Shown in pieces: positions 56,441 to 63,856 of a stretch of 64,000 nucleotides of DNA. The stretch comes from Orbaceae bacterium lpD01. GTDB taxonomy: Bacteria; Pseudomonadota; Gammaproteobacteria; Enterobacterales; Orbaceae. The stretch is from the NCBI GenBank assembly GCA_036251705.1, contig CP133959.1, positions 1,240,001 through 1,304,000 of the forward strand, written 5' to 3'. The translations under genes and the position numbers were made by a program. Position 1 is the stretch's first letter, and each line of letters starts with the position of its first letter. The notes under the pieces were generated by a model, which searched no databases, was not told the origin of the DNA, and saw only the letters and a list, made by a program, of their open reading frames with translations.

Positions 56441-58609
56441 TTAAAATAAAAATTCGTAATCATCAAATGTGCTAATTTTCAATGATTTTTTTGAATGATT
56501 CACTTTATCACCTGGTGAATTACTCACGATAAGATGCACACCATTTAAGGTATTATCTAATTTTATGTACTGATTTTGATTGATTTTTATGTTTTTTCGT
56601 AAATAAAGCTGATTAATGATGAAATCATCATCAGATAACCCCATTATTTTTAGTTCTCTCCTTATTTGTTCTCGCTGATCGTCCCCGTCATTCTTAAATT
56701 TCCGCGTACAGTTATTGACAGAACTCCAAGGCGTGCGTCCCGCACGATTTTTAAGGTCAACATCCTTTTCTTTTTTGACTAGTACCCACTTGATTAATCG
56801 TGTGCAAATAAAAGAGCTAAGTCCAATTAGAGGGGAGAACACACCTTTTATTTTTTTTATTTTTTCCTCGTACTGGTTGAACTCTTCATCGTAAGACAAG
56901 CGAACTTTTAAATCTTTTCTTAAAACCATAGGACCACCCTGGTGAGAGGTATACGCAGCCCAATCTCCTACATCCGCCGCAGCCAACACTGGATCGATGA
57001 TTTTATCTTCTACTTTTTTATCCTTTAATCTACGAAGTTCTCGCCAAACCGAGACAGGAGCGCCACCTATTTGTTGGAACTGTCTTATTTTCCAGCGACT
57101 AGCCCACGCGGTGACGGCTTTAGACATATCCTTTAAGCTCTGCCCAGATCCGTCGTCGAGTTCATCATCCAAAGCATAACCATCGATATTTTTTGAAATA
57201 TATTTAGCAATATAACCAGTTGCACTACCTTTAGTTTTATCGATCATCGTAAATTCAAAGCGGTTTAATGCCGCGCCTTTTTCGTGTCCATCTTCATCCA
57301 TTGCATAGATCCACATCGTTTTAAAGGCTATATCAAGATGTTCTGGACGCATAAACACTAAGATATGCCAGTGGGGTGTGCCATCGTGATGTGGCTCAGC
57401 GACGCGAAAACCAAAGATTTTAATGCCTTCTCGGTTTAATTTGGCTCTAATTCGTGACCAAACACCACATAAGTAGGACTGAGTATCGCGAGGATTGTTA
57501 CCGATCCAGTTTTCAACAAATCCGCCTTTTGAGTGAACACTATGAAATTTTGATGGTGCAGTAATCGTGATAAATACGCCGCTGTAATTTAACTCATCGG
57601 CAATGTCTTCGAATCCACGCATTCTGGTCATTAATTCACAGCGGCGAATAGCCGGGTTGGCGTTAGATTTATATACTTGAAGGTTTAACGGGATCTGTTC
57701 TCCCGTCTCTTGATTTTCGATAGCGGTATTATCAATAAACTCTTTATTTTGCCGTTTTTGCTCTATCCACTCGCCAATACATGAGCGGCTTGCATATGGG
57801 CTGGCTTTTTTTTGAACCTGACCAACTGCGATAGATAAATGTTCGCGTTGAATATCACGGCGTCTTTTTAACTTATTGTTCCACCAGTTATCATCTGTTA
57901 TTTTAGCTAAAGCTTTAATGATGTTGTCATTAGTTAATTTGTCATTTTTGTAATCAGAAAAGTAGGGTGGTTCGATGTTAATTCCGGCCATTTCTTTCAA
58001 AATGATTAAATAAATTTTGTGCTCTAAACTTTCTTGATTGGTTTCATTAGCGGATAAGCAAAACGCTGTTTCAGATAATAAATTTTGAATATGTTTATCT
58101 AAATAGCGGGCTATTTCTACGCTAAGATCTGATATTCGTTGGCGACTGAATGTGGGTAGCTTTTCAAACTCAGCACTAAAATTAATCGATAATGCACTGG
58201 GTTTTATTGGCTCATAGCGATGATTGACAAGATCAAGTCTTTTCTTGATATCACCACCTAAGGTATTGCGTAAAAAGGTATTAGCCGATCGGCGATTTTT
58301 CGTTTTGAATAAATCAATATACTTATTAGCGAAATAACTACTTAAATAATCAGGCAAGTTAGCAATATATTGAGATCTAAAATCATGATCTTCATTATCA
58401 ACTTGCCAAAGTTTTATCTCGCTATAAGAGATATCATTAGGCATTTTCTTTTCAAGAACGGGTTTGGTTATTGGCGTTCTTTCTATGGGCTTATAAGGTA
58501 AATATTTCCCTATTTTTTCAAAGTAACCACGCAGCGCAATACCCGAAAAATATCGGGTATTTTCGGGTATTGCGTCGGTAAAATCTCTAAGCTGCTGTGT
58601 TGATGTCAT
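56441..58609 (-). CDS. A: Replication initiation endonuclease gpA
   Basis: gpA nicks the phage origin and stays covalently bound, starting rolling-circle replication; in P2 the origin lies inside gene A. The 722-residue protein has the HUH motif EPHHDGTPHWHILVF (His413 and His415) and the paired tyrosines of the P2 family in TGYIAKYISKN (Tyr466 and Tyr470). The upstream motif (NYSGVFITITAPSKFHS) also fits. P2 gpA has 761 residues. It starts six bases after the dcm stop, as the end of a leftward early operon. Confidence 0.95.
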   Translation of the reverse strand: MTSTQQLRDFTDAIPENTRYFSGIALRGYFEKIGKYLPYKPIERTPITKPVLEKKMPNDISYSEIKLWQVDNEDHDFRSQYIANLPDYLSSYFANKYIDLFKTKNRRSANTFLRNTLGGDIKKRLDLVNHRYEPIKPSALSINFSAEFEKLPTFSRQRISDLSVEIARYLDKHIQNLLSETAFCLSANETNQESLEHKIYLIILKEMAGINIEPPYFSDYKNDKLTNDNIIKALAKITDDNWWNNKLKRRRDIQREHLSIAVGQVQKKASPYASRSCIGEWIEQKRQNKEFIDNTAIENQETGEQIPLNLQVYKSNANPAIRRCELMTRMRGFEDIADELNYSGVFITITAPSKFHSVHSKGGFVENWIGNNPRDTQSYLCGVWSRIRAKLNREGIKIFGFRVAEPHHDGTPHWHILVFMRPEHLDIAFKTMWIYAMDEDGHEKGAALNRFEFTMIDKTKGSATGYIAKYISKNIDGYALDDELDDGSGQSLKDMSKAVTAWASRWKIRQFQQIGGAPVSVWRELRRLKDKKVEDKIIDPVLAAADVGDWAAYTSHQGGPMVLRKDLKVRLSYDEEFNQYEEKIKKIKGVFSPLIGLSSFICTRLIKWVLVKKEKDVDLKNRAGRTPWSSVNNCTRKFKNDGDDQREQIRRELKIMGLSDDDFIINQLYLRKNIKINQNQYIKLDNTLNGVHLIVSNSPGDKVNHSKKSLKISTFDDYEFLF

Positions 58610-58615
58610 CTTGAT

Positions 58616-59662
58616 TTAAAGCTCTAAATAGCTTTCGATAAATGTTTTTGCAACTTCCGCATTGATCGCATTGCCGTAGGCGCGCAGTCGTCCCACTCTG
58701 GCGGTAGCCCCATTAACCAACGGGAATGTGCCGGATCTAACCGGTCGCCATTTTCCATCTGTGCAATATAGCCAATCTGCATCTCTCCAGAAGCCGTTAG
58801 TCGGGCCGGCGTTTGGCATTCCTTGAGATACAAACTCACTTGTTCTGATACGCTGCCCGGGCTCAGAGATGTTCTGCCCGTCGCTAATCGCTGTGCTGTT
58901 CTTTTGGCCATTGCCTCCGGTGAGCGCTTCCCAATATTGGTTGAGGTTGGGGTTAACCATCCTGTCATTTTTACTATGTTGGGTAGTTCTGATTTCCCTT
59001 TGCCCGCACTCCCTCGGCTGTCCGACGCCAGAGGTGTTGGGCATCCCCTCAACATCTGAATAGCACAGTCGCTCAGGCGAGAAGATGTTCGCTGGCCCTT
59101 GCGCAATACTTCGCGCTGCACTGCTTCTAACGTCGAGCATCCTTTCACGTCCGAAGCTAAGGGCGTCGGCCACCCAGTATAATCGTTGCCGGATGTGCGG
59201 AGCACCGACGCCCGCTGCGCAGATATCAAGCGCCCCGACGGCGTAGTTCGACTTTTCCAAGTCAGTTTGTACAACGTCGAGCCAAGACAGTGCGTCTTTG
59301 CTTGATACTTGCTCGCCAAAAATAACGTCAGGTTTGCACTGCTTAATGAGTTCGTACCACACTGGCCATAAATGTCGTTCATCTTGTAAACCTTCTTTTT
59401 TTCCTGCTGCACTAAAAGGCTGGCACGGACATGATCCCGTCCAAACAGATCGACTATCTGACCAACCCGCTTTTCTCAACGCATGAGACCAAACCCCAAT
59501 ACCTGCAAAAAAATGGCACTGGGTATACTTCTTGATATCTTGATACGTCACATCAACTATACTTCTCTCATCAACATCACCGGGCGCAATAAGATTTTTA
59601 GCAATTAAATTTCTCAACCATTGCGCCGCAAATGGATCTATCTCGTTATAATAAGCAGCCAT
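58616..59662 (-). CDS. DNA cytosine-5 methyltransferase
   Basis: The 348-residue protein has C5-methyltransferase motifs: [18 protein letters not shown] (51-67), IV with catalytic Cys80 in [15 protein letters not shown] as GEQV (117-119 EQV instead of ENV), [16 protein letters not shown] (154-165), and [19 protein letters not shown] at the end. The region between (about 170-290) is the target-recognition part and is unusual: it shares its DNA with an open +1 frame (58624-59382). AGGAATCAGT precedes the ATG. No restriction enzyme is adjacent, so it probably protects phage DNA or modifies host DNA as an orphan enzyme. Confidence 0.93.
   Translation of the reverse strand: MAAYYNEIDPFAAQWLRNLIAKNLIAPGDVDERSIVDVTYQDIKKYTQCHFFAGIGVWSHALRKAGWSDSRSVWTGSCPCQPFSAAGKKEGLQDERHLWPVWYELIKQCKPDVIFGEQVSSKDALSWLDVVQTDLEKSNYAVGALDICAAGVGAPHIRQRLYWVADALSFGRERMLDVRSSAARSIAQGPANIFSPERLCYSDVEGMPNTSGVGQPRECGQREIRTTQHSKNDRMVNPNLNQYWEALTGGNGQKNSTAISDGQNISEPGQRIRTSEFVSQGMPNAGPTNGFWRDADWLYCTDGKWRPVRSGTFPLVNGATARVGRLRAYGNAINAEVAKTFIESYLEL
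58624..59382 (-). CDS. Overlapping second-frame protein inside the methyltransferase gene
   Basis: In the +1 frame relative to the methyltransferase, ATG 59382 (AAGAAGG eight bases upstream) opens a 252-residue frame. It does not look like random sequence: it has [23 protein letters not shown], four spaced units [27 protein letters not shown] and ECQTPARLT, and an end [22 protein letters not shown]. To my knowledge these phrases occur in the C-terminal part of other phage cytosine methyltransferases. The units coincide with VADA/MPNTSG units in the first frame. It could be a separate helper or specificity protein; expression is unproven. Confidence 0.55.
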   Translation of the reverse strand: MNDIYGQCGTNSLSSANLTLFLASKYQAKTHCLGSTLYKLTWKSRTTPSGRLISAQRASVLRTSGNDYTGWPTPLASDVKGCSTLEAVQREVLRKGQRTSSRLSDCAIQMLRGCPTPLASDSRGSAGKGKSELPNIVKMTGWLTPTSTNIGKRSPEAMAKRTAQRLATGRTSLSPGSVSEQVSLYLKECQTPARLTASGEMQIGYIAQMENGDRLDPAHSRWLMGLPPEWDDCAPTAMRSMRKLQKHLSKAI

Positions 59663-59676
59663 ACTGATTCCTATTT

Positions 59677-60513
59677 TTAAAGCATGTCAGGCGTTAAAAC
59701 GCAGATAAGTTCTTTTGCCGGCTGGCGGTTGCCGTTGGCTGCCACTCGTCGGGGCGCGGTAATAGTGTAACGCTCAAAATCGCTAAAAATATCGCGAGTA
59801 ATAGCGTTATCACTATTAGACACAATAGCGATCGCACCCTTACGCACAGCTTTAATCAAGCAATCTCTAAGGGCTATTGTTCCAATGAAATCAAAACCGC
59901 CCGGCGTATAACCGACGAAAGAGTCATTTTCGCTAGCTGATAGATAAGGCGGATCGCAATAAATAACATCACCATAATCTGCGTATCCTAAAGTCTCTGT
60001 AAAATCTACTGAAAGCATTAATAGTTCATGAGAATTTAACTTATTGCTAAAATTAATAAGCTCTTGTTTCGGGAAGTAGACTTTTTTATAATTACCTTTA
60101 GGCGTGTTAAATTTACCTGATTTGTTATATCGGCAAATTCCATTAAAACAGTGACGCATAAGCCAAATAAATCTGGCTGCCTGCTCAACCGAATCGCGAT
60201 CGAATGGTTGGCAATTATTAAATAAATGTCTGACTTCGTAATAATCCAGATTGTCATTAAATAATGACTCTGCAGTGTTTACGAGCAAAGCAAGATTGTC
60301 ATATAGCCACACATAAACATTCATTAAATCTCGATTGCTATCACCGATAATATAACTTTGGTAATTAGTATTGATAAACACATTACCAGCGCCGACAAAA
60401 GGCTCAATAAGGCGAGTACAGTGTGATTCGCCGATGGGTAAATAAGGCAATAACTGATCAATGATCCGGTTTTTGCTTCCTATCCATTTTAAAAAAGATT
60501 TTTCTACACGCAT
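59677..60513 (-). CDS. DNA adenine methyltransferase, Dam family
   Basis: From ATG 60513 (GAGG five bases upstream) 278 residues, the size of E. coli Dam (278). It has FLKWIGSKNRIIDQLLPYLP at the start, the AdoMet motif IEPFVGAGNVF (37-46), and the catalytic DPPY (187-190) in GDVIYCDPPYLSASEND. Dam enzymes methylate adenine in GATC; the target here is inferred only from family. A longer reading from 60627 overlaps the neighbouring gene and is rejected. It lies 14 bases before the cytosine methyltransferase. Confidence 0.92.
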   Translation of the reverse strand: MRVEKSFLKWIGSKNRIIDQLLPYLPIGESHCTRLIEPFVGAGNVFINTNYQSYIIGDSNRDLMNVYVWLYDNLALLVNTAESLFNDNLDYYEVRHLFNNCQPFDRDSVEQAARFIWLMRHCFNGICRYNKSGKFNTPKGNYKKVYFPKQELINFSNKLNSHELLMLSVDFTETLGYADYGDVIYCDPPYLSASENDSFVGYTPGGFDFIGTIALRDCLIKAVRKGAIAIVSNSDNAITRDIFSDFERYTITAPRRVAANGNRQPAKELICVLTPDML

Positions 60514-60556
60514 AGAAACCTCATAGGGAATAAATAAGGCGCAATTGCGCTCGTAT

Positions 60557-60976
60557 TTATAGATGAACTTTTGAAAAAGTGACAATGTCCAAATCACGGC
60601 AAACAGACGAATAACTAATTGACTCAACGCACACTACGATACTTGCATCATTACAATTTAGAACTGCATGTTCTTCTTCTTCCATTTCGTCACGTTTAAC
60701 GTGAATTAATGAAGCCCCTTGTTGTATTATTAATTCGAATTCTTTCTCTGATACTTTAATTGTTTTAATTGATTTTCTTGGATATTTGCTAAACATGTCC
60801 GCATCCTTTTTGGTTGTCTTAGAATGTAAATAATTAAGTGCATCTAACGCGTCTTGACTAGTTAGTACTTGTGAGGCACAAATGTCTCCACCTTCTTGCG
60901 CCTTATCCCATTCGTGAATATATAGCCAGAACGGGTTAACAAGTGGCGGTCTTGCTGGGTCAAATTTCGGTTTCAT
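60557..60976 (-). CDS. Hypothetical early phage protein
   Basis: From ATG 60976, 139 residues. The N-terminus KPKFDPARPPLVNPFWLYIHEWDKAQEGGDICASQVLTSQDALDALNYLHSKTTKK is hydrophilic; the C-terminal half is beta-rich (IKTIKVSEKEFELIIQQGASLIHVKRD). No family recognised. It lies in the leftward early operon between two small genes and Dam. A longer start at 61036 is possible but overlaps the previous gene. Confidence 0.55.
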   Translation of the reverse strand: MKPKFDPARPPLVNPFWLYIHEWDKAQEGGDICASQVLTSQDALDALNYLHSKTTKKDADMFSKYPRKSIKTIKVSEKEFELIIQQGASLIHVKRDEMEEEEHAVLNCNDASIVVCVESISYSSVCRDLDIVTFSKVHL

Positions 60977-60992
60977 TACTATTAGTCCATTT

Positions 60993-61202
60993 TTAGTTGA
61001 TAAATTCGAATCGATTAACCGTTTTTTCTTTGTCAATTATTGAGGTGTTAACTTTTGTTACTCGAATAAATAAAGACGCATTATCACAGTGCAAAACAGC
61101 AATACTCCCCGGTGTCAATTTTTGTGGACGAGTATAAAAAAATCCGGATTGCGCGATGTCTTGCCACTGGCTGGATAACTGAATATTTGCTGTATATTTC
61201 AT
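60993..61202 (-). CDS. Small hypothetical early protein
   Basis: 69 residues with GAGGG seven bases before the ATG. The sequence MKYTANIQLSSQWQDIAQSG..., SIAVLHCDNASLFIRVTKVN is beta-rich and soluble. No family recognised. Same operon as its neighbours. Confidence 0.6.
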   Translation of the reverse strand: MKYTANIQLSSQWQDIAQSGFFYTRPQKLTPGSIAVLHCDNASLFIRVTKVNTSIIDKEKTVNRFEFIN

Positions 61203-61280
61203 GATATAACCCTCTCAATCCGTTGCTTTTAATCAATGAATAAATTGGCTGCTGAAAGTTTATGGATAATGTTAAAGTCG

Positions 61281-61484
61281 TTAACGTCTGCGTTCGTTTA
61301 AACTCTGACAATCAACACAAAGTTGACAACCGGCTAATAACTGCCTGCGTCGTTCTGGTATAGGTTCGTCACAATCTTGACAATGTGTTGCTGATTCACC
61401 AACAAACTTAGGTGTTCGATTTTTTAATGTACTGTCTAACTCGCGCTGCGCTAAGTCATTGGCCTTGTCGATGTTGTCACGCAT
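61281..61484 (-). CDS. TraR/DksA-type zinc-finger protein
   Basis: The 67-residue protein has the short TraR plan: an N-terminal helix (DKANDLAQRELDSTL) and a four-cysteine finger CQDCDEPIPERRRQLLAGCQLCVDC. Phage members lack the long coiled coil of DksA but can still enter the RNA polymerase secondary channel and mimic DksA/ppGpp, as TraR does. Its ATG overlaps the previous stop by one base. A role in shifting host or early transcription is plausible. Confidence 0.85.
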   Translation of the reverse strand: MRDNIDKANDLAQRELDSTLKNRTPKFVGESATHCQDCDEPIPERRRQLLAGCQLCVDCQSLNERRR

Positions 61485-61708
61485 TATGTGTATGCCTCAT
61501 TTTTTTCATTTAGCATTTTAGTCGCCTCTTGATCTAACAATTCAGCGGCTTCCGCGCCCGATAAATGATTATTTCGAATGTGACTGGCTAAACGATCGAG
61601 CTTACTGTGAAAAACATCACACAAGCCGTTTTTGGCTTCTTCTTTAGCTTGATTTAATGCTGCGAGTAGTGCTTCCCCGCTTAGTGATTGCATTGATTTA
61701 TTCGGCAT
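61484..61708 (-). CDS. DUF2732-like early phage protein
   Basis: From ATG 61708 (GAGGGA upstream) 74 residues. The helical sequence ...FHSKLDRLASHIRNNHLSGAEAAELLDQEATKMLNEKN resembles DUF2732 proteins found in the early region of P2-like phages. Function unknown. It overlaps the previous gene by 11 bases. Confidence 0.62.
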   Translation of the reverse strand: MPNKSMQSLSGEALLAALNQAKEEAKNGLCDVFHSKLDRLASHIRNNHLSGAEAAELLDQEATKMLNEKNEAYT

Positions 61709-62093
61709 AATGAGATCCCTCTGTAATTTGTTTGACGAGTGCAACACGTTCTTTAAGTACAATGCTATGTTGATCAATAGCTGCTGATGTTTCTGGTAAC
61801 TGGATTTTTATAAAATCCTCTTCCTTACAATTCATAAATTGATTAACAACACTTGATAATCGCTTTATACCTAACTGGATTTTGGCCAAATCATCATTGT
61901 CTAATTGGTCCCAGTTTCCGGTGCAATGCTCAAGCCCCGCAGCGATAAGTAAGCAGCGCTTTTGGCCTCTGCTCAGCCGTTCAAAAGCGGCACGAGCCAG
62001 ACTGCGATCGTTAGTGATTAATTGACGTAATTTTCTAACCTGATCTAGATTGTTCAGCCTTGTTTTAAGTTGTTGTGTTGTCTCATTTATCAT
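61698..62093 (-). CDS. Hypothetical early phage protein
   Basis: From ATG 62093 (GAGG nine bases upstream) 131 residues. Sequence is helical and charged: TTQQLKTRLNNLDQVRKLRQLITNDRSLARAAFERLSRGQKRCLLIAAGLEHCTGNW, KIQLGIKRLSSVVNQF. Similar proteins occur in P2-like early regions but I cannot name the family. A longer start at 62165 is inside the previous gene. Confidence 0.6.
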   Translation of the reverse strand: MINETTQQLKTRLNNLDQVRKLRQLITNDRSLARAAFERLSRGQKRCLLIAAGLEHCTGNWDQLDNDDLAKIQLGIKRLSSVVNQFMNCKEEDFIKIQLPETSAAIDQHSIVLKERVALVKQITEGSHYAE

Positions 62094-62127
62094 TGAAAAT
62101 AACCTCAACCAGTAACCAAATAACCTT

Positions 62128-62379
62128 TTAATGAAGAGAATTCGTATTAGGCAAATTAAATGCACGTTCAGGAAAACGGTTTAACCATTGCATTACATCC
62201 ATAGGAGGTGATTTTTGTGCTGTAAAAAAACCAGAAATAAAGTAATAGAGAGCATTGAGAGAGTATTCCTGTTGTACTTCACGGTAATGGCATCTCATGT
62301 CTTCAATTAATATGTAAGCTAATTCATTGTGTTCAACAAATTTCAGCGCTTCATCAAATAGACAATGTTTATTAGGCAT
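62128..62379 (-). CDS. Small hypothetical early protein
   Basis: From ATG 62379 (AGAGG upstream) 83 residues: MPNKHCLFDEALKFVEHNELAYILIEDMRCHYREVQQEYSLNALYYFISGFF... ending PERAFNLPNTNSLH. A soluble helical protein rich in aromatic residues. The start overlaps the end of the 49-residue gene upstream by eight bases, which supports both. No family recognised. Confidence 0.6.
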   Translation of the reverse strand: MPNKHCLFDEALKFVEHNELAYILIEDMRCHYREVQQEYSLNALYYFISGFFTAQKSPPMDVMQWLNRFPERAFNLPNTNSLH

Positions 62380-62521
62380 GTTTACCTCTGGCTTTTTGCA
62401 ATTTGATTGCCTTTCCGTTTGGTTTTTCAATCCAACCCTGCTGATTGTGGCAATTGGTCCGGATAAAAATTAAAGCGGGTTTATCTGCCGCTTTTGTGCT
62501 TAAGTAAATTGAATGACTCAT
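62372..62521 (-). CDS. 49-residue early phage protein
   Basis: A short open frame between cox and the next gene: MSHSIYLSTKAADKPALIF, IRTNCHNQQGWIEKPNGKAI, KLQKARGKHA. It starts two bases after the cox stop and its TAA overlaps the next ATG by eight bases, the usual packing of this operon. The protein is basic with beta-strand character. No family recognised; the call rests on packing and on a complete frame filling an otherwise empty 144-base gap. Confidence 0.6.
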   Translation of the reverse strand: MSHSIYLSTKAADKPALIFIRTNCHNQQGWIEKPNGKAIKLQKARGKHA

Positions 62522-62523
62522 GG

Positions 62524-62763
62524 TTAATCTTCTTTTAGGTTTAACTCTGGATTGAATGACTTAGCACCTTCAAGTGTTAAGGCCGTCATATTGATAAGAA
62601 CAGTTGAGCGATCTGAGCGTCCTGTCACTTTCTTTTTCCTGGTGGGTAAAAGTCCTTCATGGACATACTTTCGAACAGTGCGAGGAGTCATGCCTGACAA
62701 TCTGGCAAACTCATCCACCGTGACATAAGGAGATGAAATAGCTATTGAAATTGGCGTCGTCAT
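62524..62763 (-). CDS. cox: Cox-like excisionase / early regulator
   Basis: Cox proteins direct excision and repress the lysogenic promoter. The 79-residue protein has a winged-helix/MerR-type DNA-binding motif YVTVDEFARLSGMTPRTVRKYVHEGLLPTRKK and is the first gene divergent from the CI repressor, exactly the place of cox. It heads the long leftward early operon down to gene A. Confidence 0.85.
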   Translation of the reverse strand: MTTPISIAISSPYVTVDEFARLSGMTPRTVRKYVHEGLLPTRKKKVTGRSDRSTVLINMTALTLEGAKSFNPELNLKED

Positions 62764-62812
62764 AGTGCATTATTTCCGGTTAATGTTTATATATGTTCAA
62801 ATAGGTGAAATC

Positions 62813-62825
62813 TAACTTCAAGTTA
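62813..62825. promoter_or_regulatory. Operator-like dyad at the early promoter
   Basis: TAACTT-C-AAGTTA, perfect 6-bp arms. It begins directly after the -10 of the early promoter (covering the start site) and recurs, arms identical, inside the ogr promoter (34862-34874). Further half sites AAGTT (62836-62840) and AACTT (62866-62870) are nearby. Probable binding site of the CI-type repressor. Confidence 0.65.
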
Positions 62826-62854
62826 AATATATTATAAGTTGAATTTAGAGTCAA
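62826..62854 (-). promoter_or_regulatory. Early promoter (cox operon)
   Basis: Minus strand TTGACT (62854-62849), 17-base spacer, TATATT (62831-62826). It points to cox, leaving a leader of about 55 bases. The opposite-strand promoter for the repressor is weaker: GTGAAA (62805-62810) and TATATT (62828-62833) at 17 bases is the best pair seen, and would put the dyad in its spacer. Confidence 0.65.
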
Positions 62855-62882
62855 CACCTTTTTATTAACTTGGGGTTTGATT

Positions 62883-63236
62883 GTGAAAATTAATTTTGAG
62901 AGTGGTGGTGCAGAAGTCATAGACAGAATTATTGAAGCTTATGGCTTTAGAACAAAATTGGAATATAGCAATTACTTGGGCACATCTTCGGCCAATATGT
63001 CATCTCGCTATAAAAAAGGTTTTTTCCCGTCAGATCTTGTCGTGCGTTGTATGGCTGAAACTGGAGCTACTCTTGAATGGCTTGCGACTGGTGAGGGGGA
63101 TTTCCCACCAAATAAACCTAAAGAAACAGTTTTATCTGATGATACATTAGAGAAATTAGAACGATTGGCCGTATTGAAAGAAAAGGGCGTTATCACTGAA
63201 CAGGAACTTATAGAATTAAAGGCTAAGTTGATTTAA
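62883..63236 (+). CDS. CI-type phage repressor
   Basis: The protein has the phage CI repressor helix-turn-helix fold (Phage_CI_repr): GGAEVIDRIIEAYGFRTKLEYSNYLGTSSANMSSRYKKGFFPSDLVVRCMAETGATLEWLATGEG, then a short dimer tail LSDDTLEKLERLAVLKEKGVITEQELIELK. There is no LexA-like cleavage domain, so induction would not be by RecA-driven self-cleavage. GTG 62883 is the better start, GGGG lying seven bases before it; the TTG at 62877 is one base from that site. 117 residues, divergent from cox. Confidence 0.87.
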   Translation: MKINFESGGAEVIDRIIEAYGFRTKLEYSNYLGTSSANMSSRYKKGFFPSDLVVRCMAETGATLEWLATGEGDFPPNKPKETVLSDDTLEKLERLAVLKEKGVITEQELIELKAKLI

Positions 63237-63334
63237 TAAATGTATTACGAGTGATAAGGAATAGTTGTAGATTCTATTATTGAAAATGATTTTCTAAGTT
63301 TTAAAGACTGGCGAGATACTGTAGGAGAGGGGTT

Positions 63335-63856
63335 ATGGAATTAATCCAGTTAGGGATTAGTATTTTGGCTCTTATTGTTTCTATCATTGCAATTTTGTTA
63401 AGTAGAAAAACGGGCAAGAGTTCTAAAACAATCGATTTTTTGTTTCAAAGCCGAGAAGATGAAAAATACATCAATGCACTTAATGTAATAAGCACTATGT
63501 ATAAAGCAAACCTATCTCTTTGCTGCTTAATAGATCCGGATCCATCCTGGAACAATAAACGAAAGGAAGAAATGAGGAAAAATTTCAATTCAGTTAGATA
63601 TATTCTGAATTTATATGAAAGAATGGCTATTGCAATAAAAAAAGGGATATATGACGAGAATATGATAAAAGAAACATCTTATTCAACATTATGCAGAGTT
63701 TATCAGCGTTCAAAGCCTTTGATTGATAAAATTAGAGAAAACCGCGAACACCCGACAGCCTATATTGAGTTTGAACGTTTAGCTGATAAATGGTCTAAAA
63801 AACCCCTTAAAGTTGAGTTTTTGGAAAATGACAGTCAGAAAACAAAAATCAGGTAA
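63335..63856 (+). CDS. Single-pass membrane protein, DUF4760-like
   Basis: The 173-residue protein has one N-terminal membrane helix (about 5-23, LGISILALIVSIIAILLS), a basic stop (RKTGKSSK), and a helical cytoplasmic domain with FNSVRYILNLYERMAIAIKKGIYDENMIKETSY, which matches what I remember of DUF4760. AGGAGAGG precedes the ATG. It lies between repressor and int, where P2-like phages carry genes expressed in the lysogen, and overlaps int by 29 bases. Such genes often act in superinfection exclusion or defence; here that is only inference. Confidence 0.7.
   Translation: MELIQLGISILALIVSIIAILLSRKTGKSSKTIDFLFQSREDEKYINALNVISTMYKANLSLCCLIDPDPSWNNKRKEEMRKNFNSVRYILNLYERMAIAIKKGIYDENMIKETSYSTLCRVYQRSKPLIDKIRENREHPTAYIEFERLADKWSKKPLKVEFLENDSQKTKIR

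Noticed and set aside
59396-59402. Run of seven A in the methyltransferase gene as a -1 frameshift site
   Set aside because: A -1 slip from the methyltransferase frame leads to the third frame, not to the long second frame; only a +1 or transcriptional slip would reach it, so it is mentioned only as a possibility.
62883-63236. LexA/CI-type self-cleaving repressor
   Set aside because: The protein is only 117 residues and has no Ala-Gly cleavage site or serine-lysine protease domain.
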